A DNA stretch of 64,000 nt from Dipteris shenzhenensis (taxonomy: Eukaryota; Polypodiophyta; Polypodiopsida; Gleicheniales): NCBI GenBank assembly GCA_047967505.1, contig CM106541.1; one strand, written 5' to 3'. Below the pieces are notes generated by a model that made no database searches, was not told the origin of the DNA, and was given only the letters and a program-made list of their open reading frames with translations. Positions 34,893-46,019 of this stretch are shown here, piece after piece. How positions within the stretch are numbered: the first letter of the stretch is position 1; every line of letters begins with the position of its first letter. The position numbers and the translations under genes are program-made.

Positions 34893-36446
34893 TGGAACAC
34901 AAGGTTCTTTGCAATCGCCATGCAACTTTGATTATCACATGATAACTGCATAGGCTTGTTTTGCACTGCACCCATGTCTCCTAAAATCCTCCTCAACCAC
35001 ACTGCCTCACAAGAAGCAAAGCATGTTGATTTGTACTCAGCCTCGGTAGAAGAAAGAGCAACTGTGGGTTGCTTCTTGCTGACCCATGATATAGCTCCAA
35101 ATCCAAGTGAGAAACAGTAACCTGTCACTGATCTCTTGCTTTTGTCCACATCTCCTGCCCAATCCGAGTCATAGAATCTGGTCAAGATGTTGCCCTTGGT
35201 ATAGGTGATGCCATAATCAAGTGTGCCTTTGATGTATTTCAGTACCTACATCCCTGTCCTCCAATGGTTCTCCCGAGGCTTATTGGAAAACTTGCTTAGT
35301 ACACCAGTCGCAAAGTTGATGTCCCAGTCGCGTGTTGCACAAGTAAATCACGTTGCCCACAAGCCTTCTGTGCTTTGCTTCATCCACTAGTGGTGATGAA
35401 TCCTCGTTTGAGAGCTTCACGTCAACCTCCATAGGGGTACCAATTGTCTTGCACTCAGCCATGCCAAATGCCTTTAGTATCTCCCCAGCATACTTCAACT
35501 GTGAGATGAAGATCTATTTTGGCTCTTGCTAAACTTCAATCCACAAACAGAAATGCATCAGTCCGAGGTCTGTCATTTCAAACTCTCTTCCTAGCAAATG
35601 CTTTGTCTGCGAGATCTTCTCTTCATGGTTCCCTATTATGACAAGGTCGTCCACATAAAGGACCACGATCATACACTTGCCTCCTTCTCTGAAGATATAC
35701 AAATTTGCCGAAGCTATTATTGATGCTGTGACAAAACCCCGCAAAAGAATTGCTCAGGAAAATGCATCAGATGGGCTCCTCCTGAACCCGTTTTGTACAA
35801 AGTAGGCATCAATTCATTATTACCACGCTCATGGGGCTTGTTTCAGCCTGTAAAGTGCCTTCTTCAGTTTACAGACTTTACCTTCTGAACCGGGGATCTC
35901 AAAACCTGGTGGTTGTTCCATGTATACCTCCTCCTTGAGATCTCCATTCAGAAAGGTGGATTTTACATCCATCTGAAACACGGGCCAACTTCCCTGGGCA
36001 GCTAAAGCCACATTGCAAATTGTGGTTAGTCGAGCTGTGGGAGCAAAAGTATCCTGATAATCAAAACCATGTACCTGTGCGAATCCTTTTGCCATAAGCC
36101 GAGCCTTGTACTTATCCAACGTGCCGTCGGACTTGTACTTGGTCTTGTACACCCACTTGGTGCCGATTACCTTGCGTTTCAGTGGACGATCCACAAGGTC
36201 TTAAGTGTTGTTCTTCATTATGGAGCCATACTCCGACTGCATAGCCTCCATCCACCTATCATCACCCTGTGCCTCTTCAAGACACTTGGGTTCATCAGCA
36301 CGGATCACCTCTATCGTCAAAGGGTAGACCAAGTGTTCCTGCACCCTTCTTTGCTCCTCTAATCTCTTGGACCGGTGGTGTTTCGATGGTTCCTCCTCAA
36401 TGGCTGGAGGTTCTCTGCCGTCCAAAAGCTGCTTTACCCACTTCAA
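34874..36446 (-). pseudogene. copia B reverse transcriptase and RNase H
   Basis: 36446-36201 is the linker before the reverse transcriptase. 36194-35829 is its N-half ([34 protein letters not shown]). 35744-35529 carries the catalytic YVDD (VVLYVDDLVIIG). 35498-35280 is the connection. 35185-34874 is RNase H (FYDSDWAGDVDKSKRSVTGY, ALSSTEAEYKS), which breaks off at KNLVFHVR where the LTR begins. Several frameshifts and stops inactivate it. The frame differs from that of gag-integrase. Confidence 0.92.
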
Positions 36447-36492
36447 GAATGGTCGTGGCCATTGCTATTCTGTAGGCTCTTCTTCCTCTTCT

Positions 36493-37956
36493 TTATCTTG
36501 AATCCTCCCAAGCACCATTGGGGGAGTTCGGTCTACTGTTGGTGGTTGTACTGGATGGATATCCTAGTCCTGGTTGTCTAGGAAGGAAGCATCCTCCTAG
36601 TTCTGAGAAGACCACATCGCGACTTACTATTGCCTTCTTAGTAATAGGGTTATAGAGATGGTAACCCTTTGCCTCTTCACTGTAGCCCAAGAAAATACAC
36701 TTCTGGCTCTTCGGTTCCCATTTGGTCCTGTTAGCATCAGGGACATGCACAAAACAGTCACATCCAAAAACTCTAAAATGTGCAGCTGAAGGTTTCTTAC
36801 CAGAAAAGGCATGTAGTGGAGTCACCCCATTCACAGCCTGCGTGTAACTATGATTCAGAATGTAAACTGCCGTGTTACATGCTTCAGCCCAGAAAGTCTT
36901 TGGCAAATCTTTCCCTTTCATCATACTCCTACCCATTTCGCAGATGACGTGCATCTTGCGTTCTAATACTCCATTTTGCTATGATGTATGTGGCGGGGGT
37001 TTCTGCCTCTTGATCTCGTGACTTTTGCTGTAACTATTGAATTCACTTGATGTGAACTCTCCATCTCTGTCTAATCTCAACTTCTTTACCTTCCTCCCCG
37101 ATTCTTTCTCGACCATTACATGCCATTCTTTGAACTTACTAAAAGCCTCATCTTTAGTCTTCAGGAAGTATACCCATATCCTTCTACTAAAGTCATCGAT
37201 CAGTGTCATGAAGTAGTAGGAACCACCCAAAGCTTCTGTCTTTATCATCAGAAGAAGATGGGTTAAGTCTTTACCCTTACCTTTCTTTGATCCAGCGTAG
37301 AAAGCTGAATCTTCTCCAGTCCTCATCTTTTGATGCATCTCCTCCTCTAGAAGCATTGCACTGAAATCCTCATAGTTGAGGGGCGGATTTATGTTCTACG
37401 TATTCAGTGCCGTAACAAGACCGTCGTACTTTGGTGGGAGAATCCGTATGCACCTTCGTGCTAGATTCTCATTGGCGATGGTGATGCCAATCGCAGTCAT
37501 CTGATCGCACAGATTCTACACCCTAGTGATGAACTTCTCTGCCGCTTTAGACTCAGACAGTTTCCCGTTCGCGAGTTGAGTCTCCAGATTCTGAATCTGC
37601 ATCTGATTCGTGGTCTCGTACTGATTTTTTAAGATCGTCCATGCCTCCTCTGCTGTGGTGACATGTTGAATTAACGCCATGACGGAATCACTTACACTAC
37701 AAACAATAGAACATAGTGCATCTGCATTTCTTCTTGTCCACACGAGAATCTCATCCGTAGTTAGTACTATCTGTTGTCCTGCATTGGCTAGATCCAGTCT
37801 CGCAACTGGCTTCACATCCACCCTAGTAGCAATATCCCAAAGCTCATATGCGCTTAGGATGGTCTTCATCTTAAACTTCTAGAGTGGATAGTTAGAGCCG
37901 TCCAACTTTTCGCTTTCGCCTAAAGGTGGGATTCGCAATCTTGCAGGCTGGGCCAT
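36493..37956 (-). pseudogene. copia B gag joined to integrase
   Basis: Gag starts at ATG 37956 (MAQPARLRIPPLGESEKLDG), runs through the UBN2-type gag domain (ELWDIATR, TTAEEAWTILKNQYET) and ends in GSKKGKGK. The same frame then passes within about 12 codons into the integrase core (TEALGGSYYFMTLIDDFSRR, LRLDRDGEFTSSEF) and the integrase C-terminal part (FRVFGCDCFVHVPDANRTKW). The zinc knuckle, protease (D-S/T-G) and GAG-pre-integrase regions are missing. One reading frame holds from 37956 to 36493, broken only by stops (for example after NYPL, ITRV, ALNT and PHTS), several of which look like CAG to TAG or TGG to TAG changes. Confidence 0.9.
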
Positions 37957-38013
37957 CTCTCACAATCTGTTCGCAAACAGAAACACACTACCAAATCTTC
38001 TTGCTAGAGTCCA

Positions 38014-38026
38014 GGCTCTGATACCA
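38014..38026 (-). other. primer-binding site of copia B
   Basis: The - strand reads TGGTATCAGAGCC directly after the LTR end, which matches the initiator-tRNA(Met) complement used by plant copia elements. Confidence 0.9.
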
Positions 38027-38283
38027 TGTAAAAAAACAATACAACGTCTGTGCTCAATAGATAACAGGATCTCGTACGCAAGAGAGAAAAACAGATAGTA
38101 TGGAGAATCAAAAATTTGATTACTGTAAAACTGATACAATAGATGGCGTTGCCTCCCAGCCGTGCACTCCTGTGAAAGAAGCTTCGATGGCGTGTTGGAA
38201 AAAGTAGAGGACGGAGGCTGGATGCTAAGTATCAGGGTTGCTGTAGCCAGTGATAAAATGGGCTTCATGGGCTCGCTCTTGTA
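38027..38283 (-). repeat. 5' LTR of copia B
   Basis: 257 bp, matching the LTR at 34636-34892 at equal length. On the - strand it begins TACAAGAGCGAGC (mutated from TGTAAGAGCGAGC) and ends TTTTTTTACA just before the primer-binding site. Confidence 0.92.
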
Positions 38284-38751
38284 TAGCCACACCAGTTGTA
38301 GTCGGTTAGACCCAATTGGGTGACTGACCCAGTCCACCCAAAACGGCCGACTGGGGGTTGGTCCCAAAACAGGCCATCGACCACATGATAGAACTGGTGT
38401 GCAAAATAGAGCAACTGGCCTACGGTTACCGTTCAGCCCAAAGCCATTCGGGATCATTTGAGGCTCCAAATGGGGGGCCCCGCAACCCGAGAGTGGGCTG
38501 CCCTAGGAAATGCTCCATCTACCCTCAGTGCGGTCAGTCATGGGATGCCTTCCCGCACTTGCATGTAGCCTAGTTGGCTGTGGGGGTTAAAGGTCACTGT
38601 GCCTTTACCCTAGTTATGTACAATACTCAAATACATATATAAATGAATGAAAAAGAAGATTAGGGTGGTTCTGCACCCACCAATACTTGTGTGGCTCTCT
38701 GTTTCTCTCTCTCCCTCTTCCGTTCTTGCTTCCATTGAGAGCACTCTCAAC
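38284..38751 (+). repeat. 5' LTR of copia C (putative)
   Basis: Sequence upstream of a + strand primer-binding site. It contains a TATA-like CATATATAAATG (38632-38643) about 110 bp before the site, a pyrimidine-rich stretch and the end GAGAGCACTCTCAAC, partly self-complementary. The start is not defined because it abuts copia B at 38284, and no partner 3' LTR is in the window. Confidence 0.5.
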
Positions 38752-38763
38752 TGGTATCAGAGC
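38752..38763 (+). other. primer-binding site of copia C
   Basis: TGGTATCAGAGC, the exact initiator-tRNA(Met) complement, lies at the end of the presumed LTR and about 1.4 kb upstream of the gag ATG. Confidence 0.85.
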
Positions 38764-40184
38764 CCGGGTGATCTAGCTGAGCGTGCGTGAATGCTTGAAG
38801 CTCAGTAGCTCTGTGGGAGGAAGGAGAAGCTCTATGGAAAGCTTTGTGGGTGACTTTACTTGCATCCGAGTGTGTAGAGACCTTGGAGGAACCTTTGGAA
38901 AAGTCACTTTGGTTTTGCAAAGTGGTTTTGAGAGCCTGTTTAGTGTTATCAAAGAAAAAGTCGTTTTTTGAGCTTTTCCCTGTTCTGTTCGATGACAGAG
39001 ACTCTGTATTGACTTGTAGAGGCAACTATTGCTTGCTTTTGGTGTCCACTTCACTTCAGGAGCTTGGAAACACCTTCATTCTTGAATCTGGGATCATTTC
39101 ATTGGATTTCTTACTCACTGTGTCAGTTTTTGCATTTTTCTGCCCAGGTGTTGGAACTCAAGTTTGGAGCAACTATTTGCAGATCTGTCAGTTCTTGTGG
39201 ACTCAGAAGGTCCTAAAACTTCTATGTTGCTCATCATTCACACTCTGGTGGACTTTACAAACAGCTCTGTTTCCAAAAACGTTTTTTAGTCCGTGTGTTG
39301 GACCCAGTGATTGAGACAACGGTTTTCAAAACCGTCTGTCCCATTGCGTTCCGGATGCCCAAAAACCCCTACCTATCAGTTCTTATGTGATTCGGTGGAG
39401 GATTTTCAGAGTTATAGATCTCTGTGTATTCGATTTCGTCTCTTTATCATGCATTTTTCATTCTAAGGTTTTGAAACCTTAGATTTATGCCACATGGCAG
39501 TGGATAAGTGTTGACTCCCATTTCTCACTCATCGGTTGGGATTTTGGAGTTCCGGCAGAAGAGAGATATTTGCCGATTATGCAATGGCGCCCATGTTTTG
39601 AGGCATCTCAAGTTCTATTTTCAGTAGCGGTCATTACTGTGGGACTATGATTTCTTGAGCATACCTTATGCAGATCACTCTGGTTGCAGTTTGAGTAGTG
39701 TGCGCTCATTCGTGGTGTGCATTGGGTTGCAATGGATGATTTATAGGCCATTTGGATGGATTGTGGTCCTTATTGGATGCGCTGATAGGCCCAAATTGCC
39801 TTGTGGGATGCTATTTTTATGTATGCTTTGCACATGGATGCTATTTTTTGCTGAGGGATAGCTTTGACACATTGCAGGTGATGCACTGATAGTGCTATGC
39901 TCTCTTGGATGAGATATTAATAATGCATATGCTAGTGGATGGTGTTTATGCTTGAGTCATTTGGCACTTTTTGGCATTTTGGATTACCATTGCGGTTGGC
40001 ATTTTCTTTTGGGCCAGATTTGCTCATATGGATGCATAGTATATGCACATGAGTCAGATGCTTTGAGACATGAGTTTTCTTGATATTTCACTCTATTGTG
40101 GCATACACATTTGGGTGCACCTGGTATTTGGTGTGATTCTCTCTTGTAGGCACTAACATTTGGGATTTTTGCTTCATCTGCATC
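38764..40184 (+). other. long untranslated leader of copia C
   Basis: About 1.4 kb between the primer-binding site and gag, with several short open frames, many TTTTGG/TTTTTGG runs and a perfect 8-bp inverted repeat ACGGTTTT-C-AAAACCGT (39319-39335). Leaders this long are unusual for copia elements; it may include sequence inserted after transposition. Confidence 0.5.
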
Positions 40185-41789
40185 ATGGCATCCTCTTCCA
40201 TGTCTGAAAAGGAGGTTTTTAACATTAAAAAGCTTGATGGGACAAACTTTTCTTTGTGGAAAGAACAAATAAGGGATGTGCTTATTTAAAAGAAGCAGAT
40301 TAAACCCTTGGCAAGGATTAAAGCTAAGCCTATAAATATGTCTGAGGATGATTGGAATGAGTTGGATGCATTATCAAAATCTATTATTAGACTTCATCTT
40401 GCAGAGTCAGTTTATTTCATAGTAGTAAATGAGCAGACTACGAAAGATTTGTGGAAGAAACTGTATGCCACTTATGAAAAGGAAACTGCCTCTAATAAAG
40501 TTTACCTCATGAAGAGGTTGTTTGAGCTACAAATGAAGGAAGGGATCTCCATTGCTTCTCACTTGAATGAATTCAATATTATTTTCAGCCAGCTTCAGGC
40601 TCAAAAGATGAATTTTGATGCGGAGACTAAGGCAATATTTCTCTTATGTTCATTGCCATCCTCATGGGATACCTTCCGTACAGCTGTCAGTAACTCTGCA
40701 CCTGGTGGAGTACTGAAACTTGATGATGTTGTGGGTAGCTTGTTGGCCGAGGAGATTAGACAGAAGTCTATGGATGGCAACAAGCAAGATGCAGCCTTAA
40801 ATGTGCAAAGGGGCAGATCACAGTTCAGGGGGAAGTCCTAAGAAAGAGGGAAGTCTCGTAGCAAATCCAGGGCATGGAACATTGAGTGTTACCACTGTGG
40901 CAAGAAGCAAAGGGGCAGATCACAGTTCAGGGGGAAGTCCTAAGAAAGAGGGAAGTCTCGTAGCAAATCCAGGGCATGGAACATTGAGTGTTACCACTGT
41001 GGCAAGAAGGGCCATATGAAAAAGGATTGCTACAAGCTAAAAAGAGAGCAAAAGGATAAGAAAAAGAATGCAAATTGGGGTGCAAATCAAAAGGAAGAGA
41101 GTCCAAGGGAGGACAAAGGAAAAGTGAAGATTGAGGAGATTAATGCAGTCACACATGATAGTGACAATGACGTTCTCTTCATGTCTAGTTTATCTGCCAA
41201 GTTGCTTACCACTTCAAATGATGCATATTCCCAAGATTGGATTTTGGATTCTGGTGCTTCGTTCCATGTTACTTCCCATAGGGAATGGTTCTCCACTTAT
41301 GATAGTGGAAAGACAGGTTGTCTGCATCTTGGAAATGACTATGCATGTGACATAGTGGGAGTAGGTGACATAAAGTTTTCTTTTGCAAATGGGTCTGCAT
41401 TTATTTTGAAACATGTGCCTAAGTTGACCAAGAGTCTTATTTCAGTGGGTCAACTAGATGATGCTGGTTTTCACACCACTTTTGGCTTTCAGAGTTGGAA
41501 AATTCAGAAGGGCTCTATGCTTTTGGCCAGGGGTGCCAAGTGTGGGACTTTGTATCCCTTACATGTGTCAAGGGTATTTGATCATGTTGTTGCAATAACT
41601 GAGCAGCCAAGCACTTCTTTGTGGCATTGCAGGTTGGGCCATATGAGCCAGAATGGAATGAAACTCTTATGCCGTTTGGGTTATGTACCGCATTTGAGTT
41701 TCTCTTATTTTGAATTTTGTGAGCACTGTCTCTATGGGAAGCAGACTAAATCAGCCCATAAAAGAAGGGGAAAGAAAGAGTTTGATTGA
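40185..41789 (+). pseudogene. copia C gag-protease-pre-integrase, truncated
   Basis: One frame runs from ATG 40185 (KEVFNIKKLDGTNFSLWKEQ) for 535 codons, interrupted only by three TAA codons (40287, 40839, 40941). Order: gag UBN2-type domain (TTKDLWKKLYATYEKETASN), CCHC knuckle CYHCGKKGHMKKDC (about 40989-41030), aspartic protease with active site DSGASFHVTS (about 41250), and GAG-pre-integrase LWHCRLGHMSQNGMK ending HCLYGKQTKSAHKR. It breaks off at 41786, where the R repeat starts; the terminal stop comes from that junction. Integrase, reverse transcriptase and RNase H are absent. Absence of frameshifts suggests a younger element than copia A or B. Confidence 0.93.
40805..41008 (+). repeat. 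identical 102-bp tandem duplication inside copia C gag
   Basis: The unit at 40805-40906 recurs without visible change at 40907-41008. It is 34 codons, so the frame is kept. It duplicates the basic RGRSQFRGKS region with its TAA stop and the first half of the CCHC knuckle (CYHCGKK). Only the second copy continues into a complete knuckle. Confidence 0.95.
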
Positions 41790-42604
41790 CAGACCTCCCT
41801 TTGAGGCAACTGCTCCTCAAACCCCTCCATCTCACCTACAATAGCCATTGATACTTTTTGGTTTTGGTTTTCCATGGCCTCTATTCCAAGTATCATAAGA
41901 AGGGACAAAATCAAATTTAGAAGGCGTATCTAGATGTAAAAAATAGTTTTTAAGATGAGATTCTGATAAATACAATTTCGATAAATTGTACATGAGAGAT
42001 AACAAGTACAATTTCGATACAAAATAAAACTCTTTACATAAGAAACCCTTCCTAATCATCTAAACCAAATATGTTTGAAACTCATTTGAAAGATTATAAA
42101 TGCAAGTTTTAAATATCAAACTCATCATTAGAATTGTGCTTTTAAGAGGTTGGGGATCTTATAATCTCAATTAAACTTGTTCTTGAGTCTCTCACCTTGC
42201 CTTGTCCAAACCTTTTGATGCTCATCATGCAACTCATCCATGGCAAAAACGTGTGGTAAAGTGAAGGTAGAATCAAACATTGTCCTGCTCTTCGGAGTTA
42301 GAGATGGAGCAATAGCATTTGCTCTTCTTTCAATACACACACTCTAGTTGTGCCTATGCTTGCAATTGAAACAAGGTCTTCAATTCAATTGCTTGTGATA
42401 GAAAAGGAAAGAAAAAGCATCATGTACATTGTGCACGTAAGAATTTTGGTAGCATCCCTTACAATAGTGAGCAACTTTTCTAAACACCCAAGAAAGAAGA
42501 TAGGGTGTACTGCCCCTCTACATCATATTAGATTCCATGAACTTGAACTCAGGCAATTAACCCCTCAGTCCTTACGTAACCTAATTATGTTACTTATGTA
42601 CGTA
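41787..42604 (+). repeat. R repeat, copy 1 (LTR-like)
   Basis: About 815 bp starting TTGACAGACCTCCCTTTGAGG and ending TTACTTATGTACGTAG. It recurs at 42996-43739 at about 93-95% identity by eye, except for an extra stretch of about 85 bp around 42280-42370 in this copy. No coding capacity. It truncates copia C at its left edge. Confidence 0.85.
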
Positions 42605-42995
42605 GTTGGCATTGAGTGGCATCCCAATAATGTATTGATCCTTTTCTGGTCAATAAAGGAACAATCCTTGGAAACTTGGGGCCTCTTGACATCCTTATTA
42701 TATGTTTAGTTGGAGCTCCCCTTGGGATTGGCAAACATCTTACAACAATAAAAAAGGAAAATTCTTTCGCCCGACCCATGATATAATGACCATGCACACG
42801 TAACTCTATCCCTAGCCACCCCTTTGCCAGTCAAAGCTCCATATTTCCTACTGTAACACCACACTCGCCACCCACACCCACTTATTGGAAATGCATCCTC
42901 GTTAGGAGAAGTTGGAGTAAGGCTACTTCAAGGCATCCTCGATCTTCTAAACCTTCCCCATCTTCCTCCAAAAAAAGACATGTACAAATACCAAG
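42605..42995 (+). repeat. L segment between the R copies
   Basis: 391 bp lying between the two R copies. A diverged relative is at 32835-33230, also followed by R-like sequence, so L and R belong to one repeat family. The start TTGGCATTGAGTGG does not match the initiator-tRNA(Met) primer-binding site and no polypurine tract is obvious at its end. Confidence 0.6.
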
Positions 42996-43739
42996 CTTGA
43001 CAGCCCTCCTTGTGAGGCAACTGCTCCTCAAAACCCTCCATCTCACCTACAATAGCCATTGATACTTTTTGGTTTTGGTTTTCCATGGCCTCTATTCCAG
43101 GTATCATAAGAAGGGACAAAATTAAATTTGAAAGGCGTATCTAGAGGTCAAAAATAGCTTTTAACATGAGACTCTAAGAAATACAATTTCGATAAGTTGT
43201 ACGTGAGAGATAACAAGTACAATTTCGATACAAAATAAAACTCTTTACATAAGAAACCCTTCCCAATCATCTAAACCAAATATGTTTGAAACTCATTTGA
43301 AAGATTATAAATGACATTTTTACAAGTTTTAAATATCAAACTCATCATTAGAATTATGCTTTTAAGAGGTTGGGGATCTTATAATCTCAATTAAACTTGT
43401 CCTTGAGTCTCTCACCTTGCCTTGTCCAAACTTTTTGATGCTCATCATGCAACTCATCCATGCCAAAAACGTGTGGTAAAGTGAAGGTAGAATCAAACAT
43501 TGTGCATCATCTTAAATTCAATTACCTGTGATAGAAAAGGAACGAAAAAGCATCATGTACATTGTGCATGTAAGAATTTTCCTAACATCCCTTACAACAG
43601 TGAGCAACTTTTCTAAACACCCAAAAAAGAAGATGGGGTGTACTGCCCCTCTACATCATATCAGATTCCATGAACTTGAACTCAGCCAATTAACCCCTCA
43701 GTCCTTACGTAACCTAATTATGTTACTTACGTACGTAGG
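42996..43739 (+). repeat. R repeat, copy 2 (LTR-like)
   Basis: 744 bp, the partner of 41787-42604, ending TTACTTACGTACGTAG. R-L-R with closely similar R copies resembles a small LTR element of TRIM type, or a tandem duplication of an L-R unit. Clean TG..CA termini were not seen. Confidence 0.85.
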
Positions 43740-44347
43740 CGCACAATCCACGAGCCATTAACACAAAATAAGGCCACTTGATTTCAGAAAGGGAAGAAAC
43801 ATAATGGGAAGAGCTCAGTCATCACGTTGAAAAAGGGAGGAGCTTTCGTTATCTTATAAATCTGAAAATTGTTGAGATTCCTGTTCAGATAGTGTTTCCA
43901 ACAGTGCACGAGATGTTTGGAAATCTTCCGATTTATATTGCTGAACGATGATTCAGTTGAAATTAAAACCCATGGAATTGGATTCCTAATTCAGGTTTGT
44001 TTGTTACAAACCTAAAGGCCTAGTGCAACTAATTCAAGCCAAAGCAGAAAACCTGCATCATTCGAGAGACAGAAGAAGAAATGTCGAAATCCTTCTGATT
44101 CACAAAAGCAAGTGTCGGAGTATGCGGCGCAGCTTGTAATTACATTTAAAAAAAAGGTCCCTGGGATGCAGCTAGTACAGATTTGAAAAGAAAAGCGTGA
44201 CTCCCGGCCCGTACATAGGAAGAGCTAGGAAAAGGGGGAAAGAGCAGATACAGGGCGAGGAATCAGTGAAGCTGGTGCCTCATGAGGAAGCGCTGCCTAG
44301 CAGTTATTCCGGCAAAAAAGGTATGCATAATATATCTGCTAGTATAA
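43740..44347. other. unique sequence before the GC-rich island
   Basis: No domain. Moderately AT-rich, becoming GC-richer from about 44200. It could be a UTR or flank of whatever gene the 44.35-44.6 kb island belonged to. Confidence 0.3.
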
Positions 44348-44581
44348 AAGAAGGAGACAACCGAAGGAAAGACAGCTAGCTGTATTACAAAAGATAGCAC
44401 AAGCTTATACACTGCGCCTGCAATTAGCCTCGTCTTGCTCCCCACTGCCGCCCTCGCCTATGCCATACTGAGGATCTCCAACCCCCAGGAGCAATTGGTC
44501 GAGAGGGTCGACGAGGGGCTCGACTTCCACCTCGCCTGCCAGTTCATGCTTTGCACAATCAGCAGGAGGTCAGGTGCATGA
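44348..44581 (+). other. GC-rich coding-like island, identity unknown
   Basis: A + strand frame of 77 codons ends at TGA 44579-44581. Its second half has strong G/C bias at third positions, unlike the surroundings, and encodes a hydrophobic segment (SLVLLPTAALAYAILRI) followed by NPQEQLVERVDEGLDFHL. The opposite strand is also open (44569-44405, 54 codons, acidic, EVEVEPLVDPLDQLLLGVG), so the coding strand is not certain. I recognise neither. It may be a last exon or a gene fragment stranded among repeats. Confidence 0.3.
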
Positions 44582-45985
44582 CACTACACCGACACTGTCG
44601 CAGTTTCATCTCCGGGCTAGAGAGACACTGAAAGGAGGAGGAGATGAAGAGGGAGAGCAGAGCAGAGGTCCATGGTCTGAAGGGTGAGGAATACCACCCT
44701 TGACGTTGAAGTGTTTACTTGTAAGGGGTCGATTACAACCCCCCTTATTTTTACTGTGTGATTTCTACTTTAGAATCTTCATGGGTGTCTCGATCTTTGG
44801 TATAAGCAATAATAAGCTCGGGTGTGCATGCATTACCTATCTTCCCTCCCAAATCTTTGTTGTTTTGACATCTACGTTTGTTTGGATGGTGGCAAGTAAG
44901 TGGACCCTGACCTAAGAACCTGGACTACCTAACGGATTCAGCACTTATATACATATTTATGAAACCCTATTGTGATTGGCCATATCATAATTTGAGTTCT
45001 TCAATTATTTACTTGCCATATCTATAGCATGTCTATTTATTTTATTTCTTAAAAGCTTCTATGAATGAATCAATTTTATGGTTCATTTGTTGATAGGATT
45101 ATTGAATCTCAACACAAATACTAATCTCCCAACTAGCCCTTGGTCAGCAGGCTAGTACCATACAATCGTTTTCCAATTTAGTAATGGATACTCTTCCTTC
45201 TTATTTCTAACTATTGGTTGCTTGTGCAGTAACACTCTTGTGAATTTGGAAGAACGCTTTTGCCACTTATCTTACATTTCCATTTTCTTGCTTGTACATT
45301 TCATTTAGCATTCTATTAGGTGGGGAGTGAGTTCCCCATGGTAAGCATACTCCCCACCATATGGTCTTACCCTCTAGGTTGGGGGTGGGCCACACACACA
45401 CACACACTCGGGAGGTGCCCTAGAAAGAAATCCTAGGTATCACGTCCATTCATGGGTTATTTAAAAAACCCCTCAACTAAAATTTTCCCCCCAATAAAAA
45501 CATCCCTCTTTACTGATGGACTAACGGATTTTTTTCTAAATTTGATTTCAAAACCCCCTCCTATTATTATAATTCTGTTAATTTTTTCCCAAAAGTGGCA
45601 TTAAATTAGCCCTCCTTTTGAATGCATGTGGTACACTAAAGTTTTGAGAGGTGAACCCCCCAAGCGCGCACGCACACACACAACACACATCTCTAAGATT
45701 TTTAGACTACTTTTGGGGTACCTAGTGCACGCTGAGCTAGAGTCGGTTGTGTCATTGCTATACTAGAAGCATAGGCAAAGCTTGGTACAAGGTCGTTTAC
45801 AACGGTGTTGAGGTGAGCATGCAACCGATGGCGAAGGTGCCTTGTACTCGTAGCATGTGTTGGAGAGGTTGTAGTTGAGGTAACTGCTTGGTCGTCATGG
45901 GAGTCTGTTTGGGCTACTGAATAGCTAGCCGGTGAGTGCTTGGAGCTTCTTGGAGCTTGAAGCTTGCTGTCATGTGAAGGGGGAC
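44582..45985. other. spacer, nothing recognised
   Basis: AT-rich with (CA)n runs at about 45392-45408 and 45667-45685. No domain or RNA gene seen. Confidence 0.3.
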
Positions 45986-46019
45986 GTTGCTGGGCATTGT
46001 GGAGAGCCAAGAATCCAAG
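45986..46019. repeat. short repeat shared with 47362-47395
   Basis: GTTGCTGGGCATTGTGGAGA followed by GCCAAGAATCC resembles ATTGCTGGGCGCAGTGGAGA followed by GCTAGAAATCC at 47362, next to the broken edge of gypsy B. It may mark the same retroelement end at two places. Confidence 0.4.

Larger units (their letters stand above)
34636..38283 (-). mobile_element. Ty1/copia retrotransposon copia B, internally deleted
   Basis: The element is bounded by two 257-bp LTRs in direct orientation (34636-34892 and 38027-38283) and is 3648 bp in all. It carries a primer-binding site and gag, integrase, reverse transcriptase and RNase H on the - strand. Intact copia elements run to about 4.5-5.5 kb. Here the segment between gag and the integrase core is gone, and so are the RNase H end and polypurine tract. 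Flanking 5-mers (TATGC before, TAGCC after) match only partly, so a target-site duplication is not clear. It cannot move on its own. Confidence 0.92.

Noticed and set aside
45702-46010. 102-codon - strand open frame rich in Ser, Thr and His
   Set aside because: No domain, low complexity, and its start is part of a repeat seen again at 47.36 kb.
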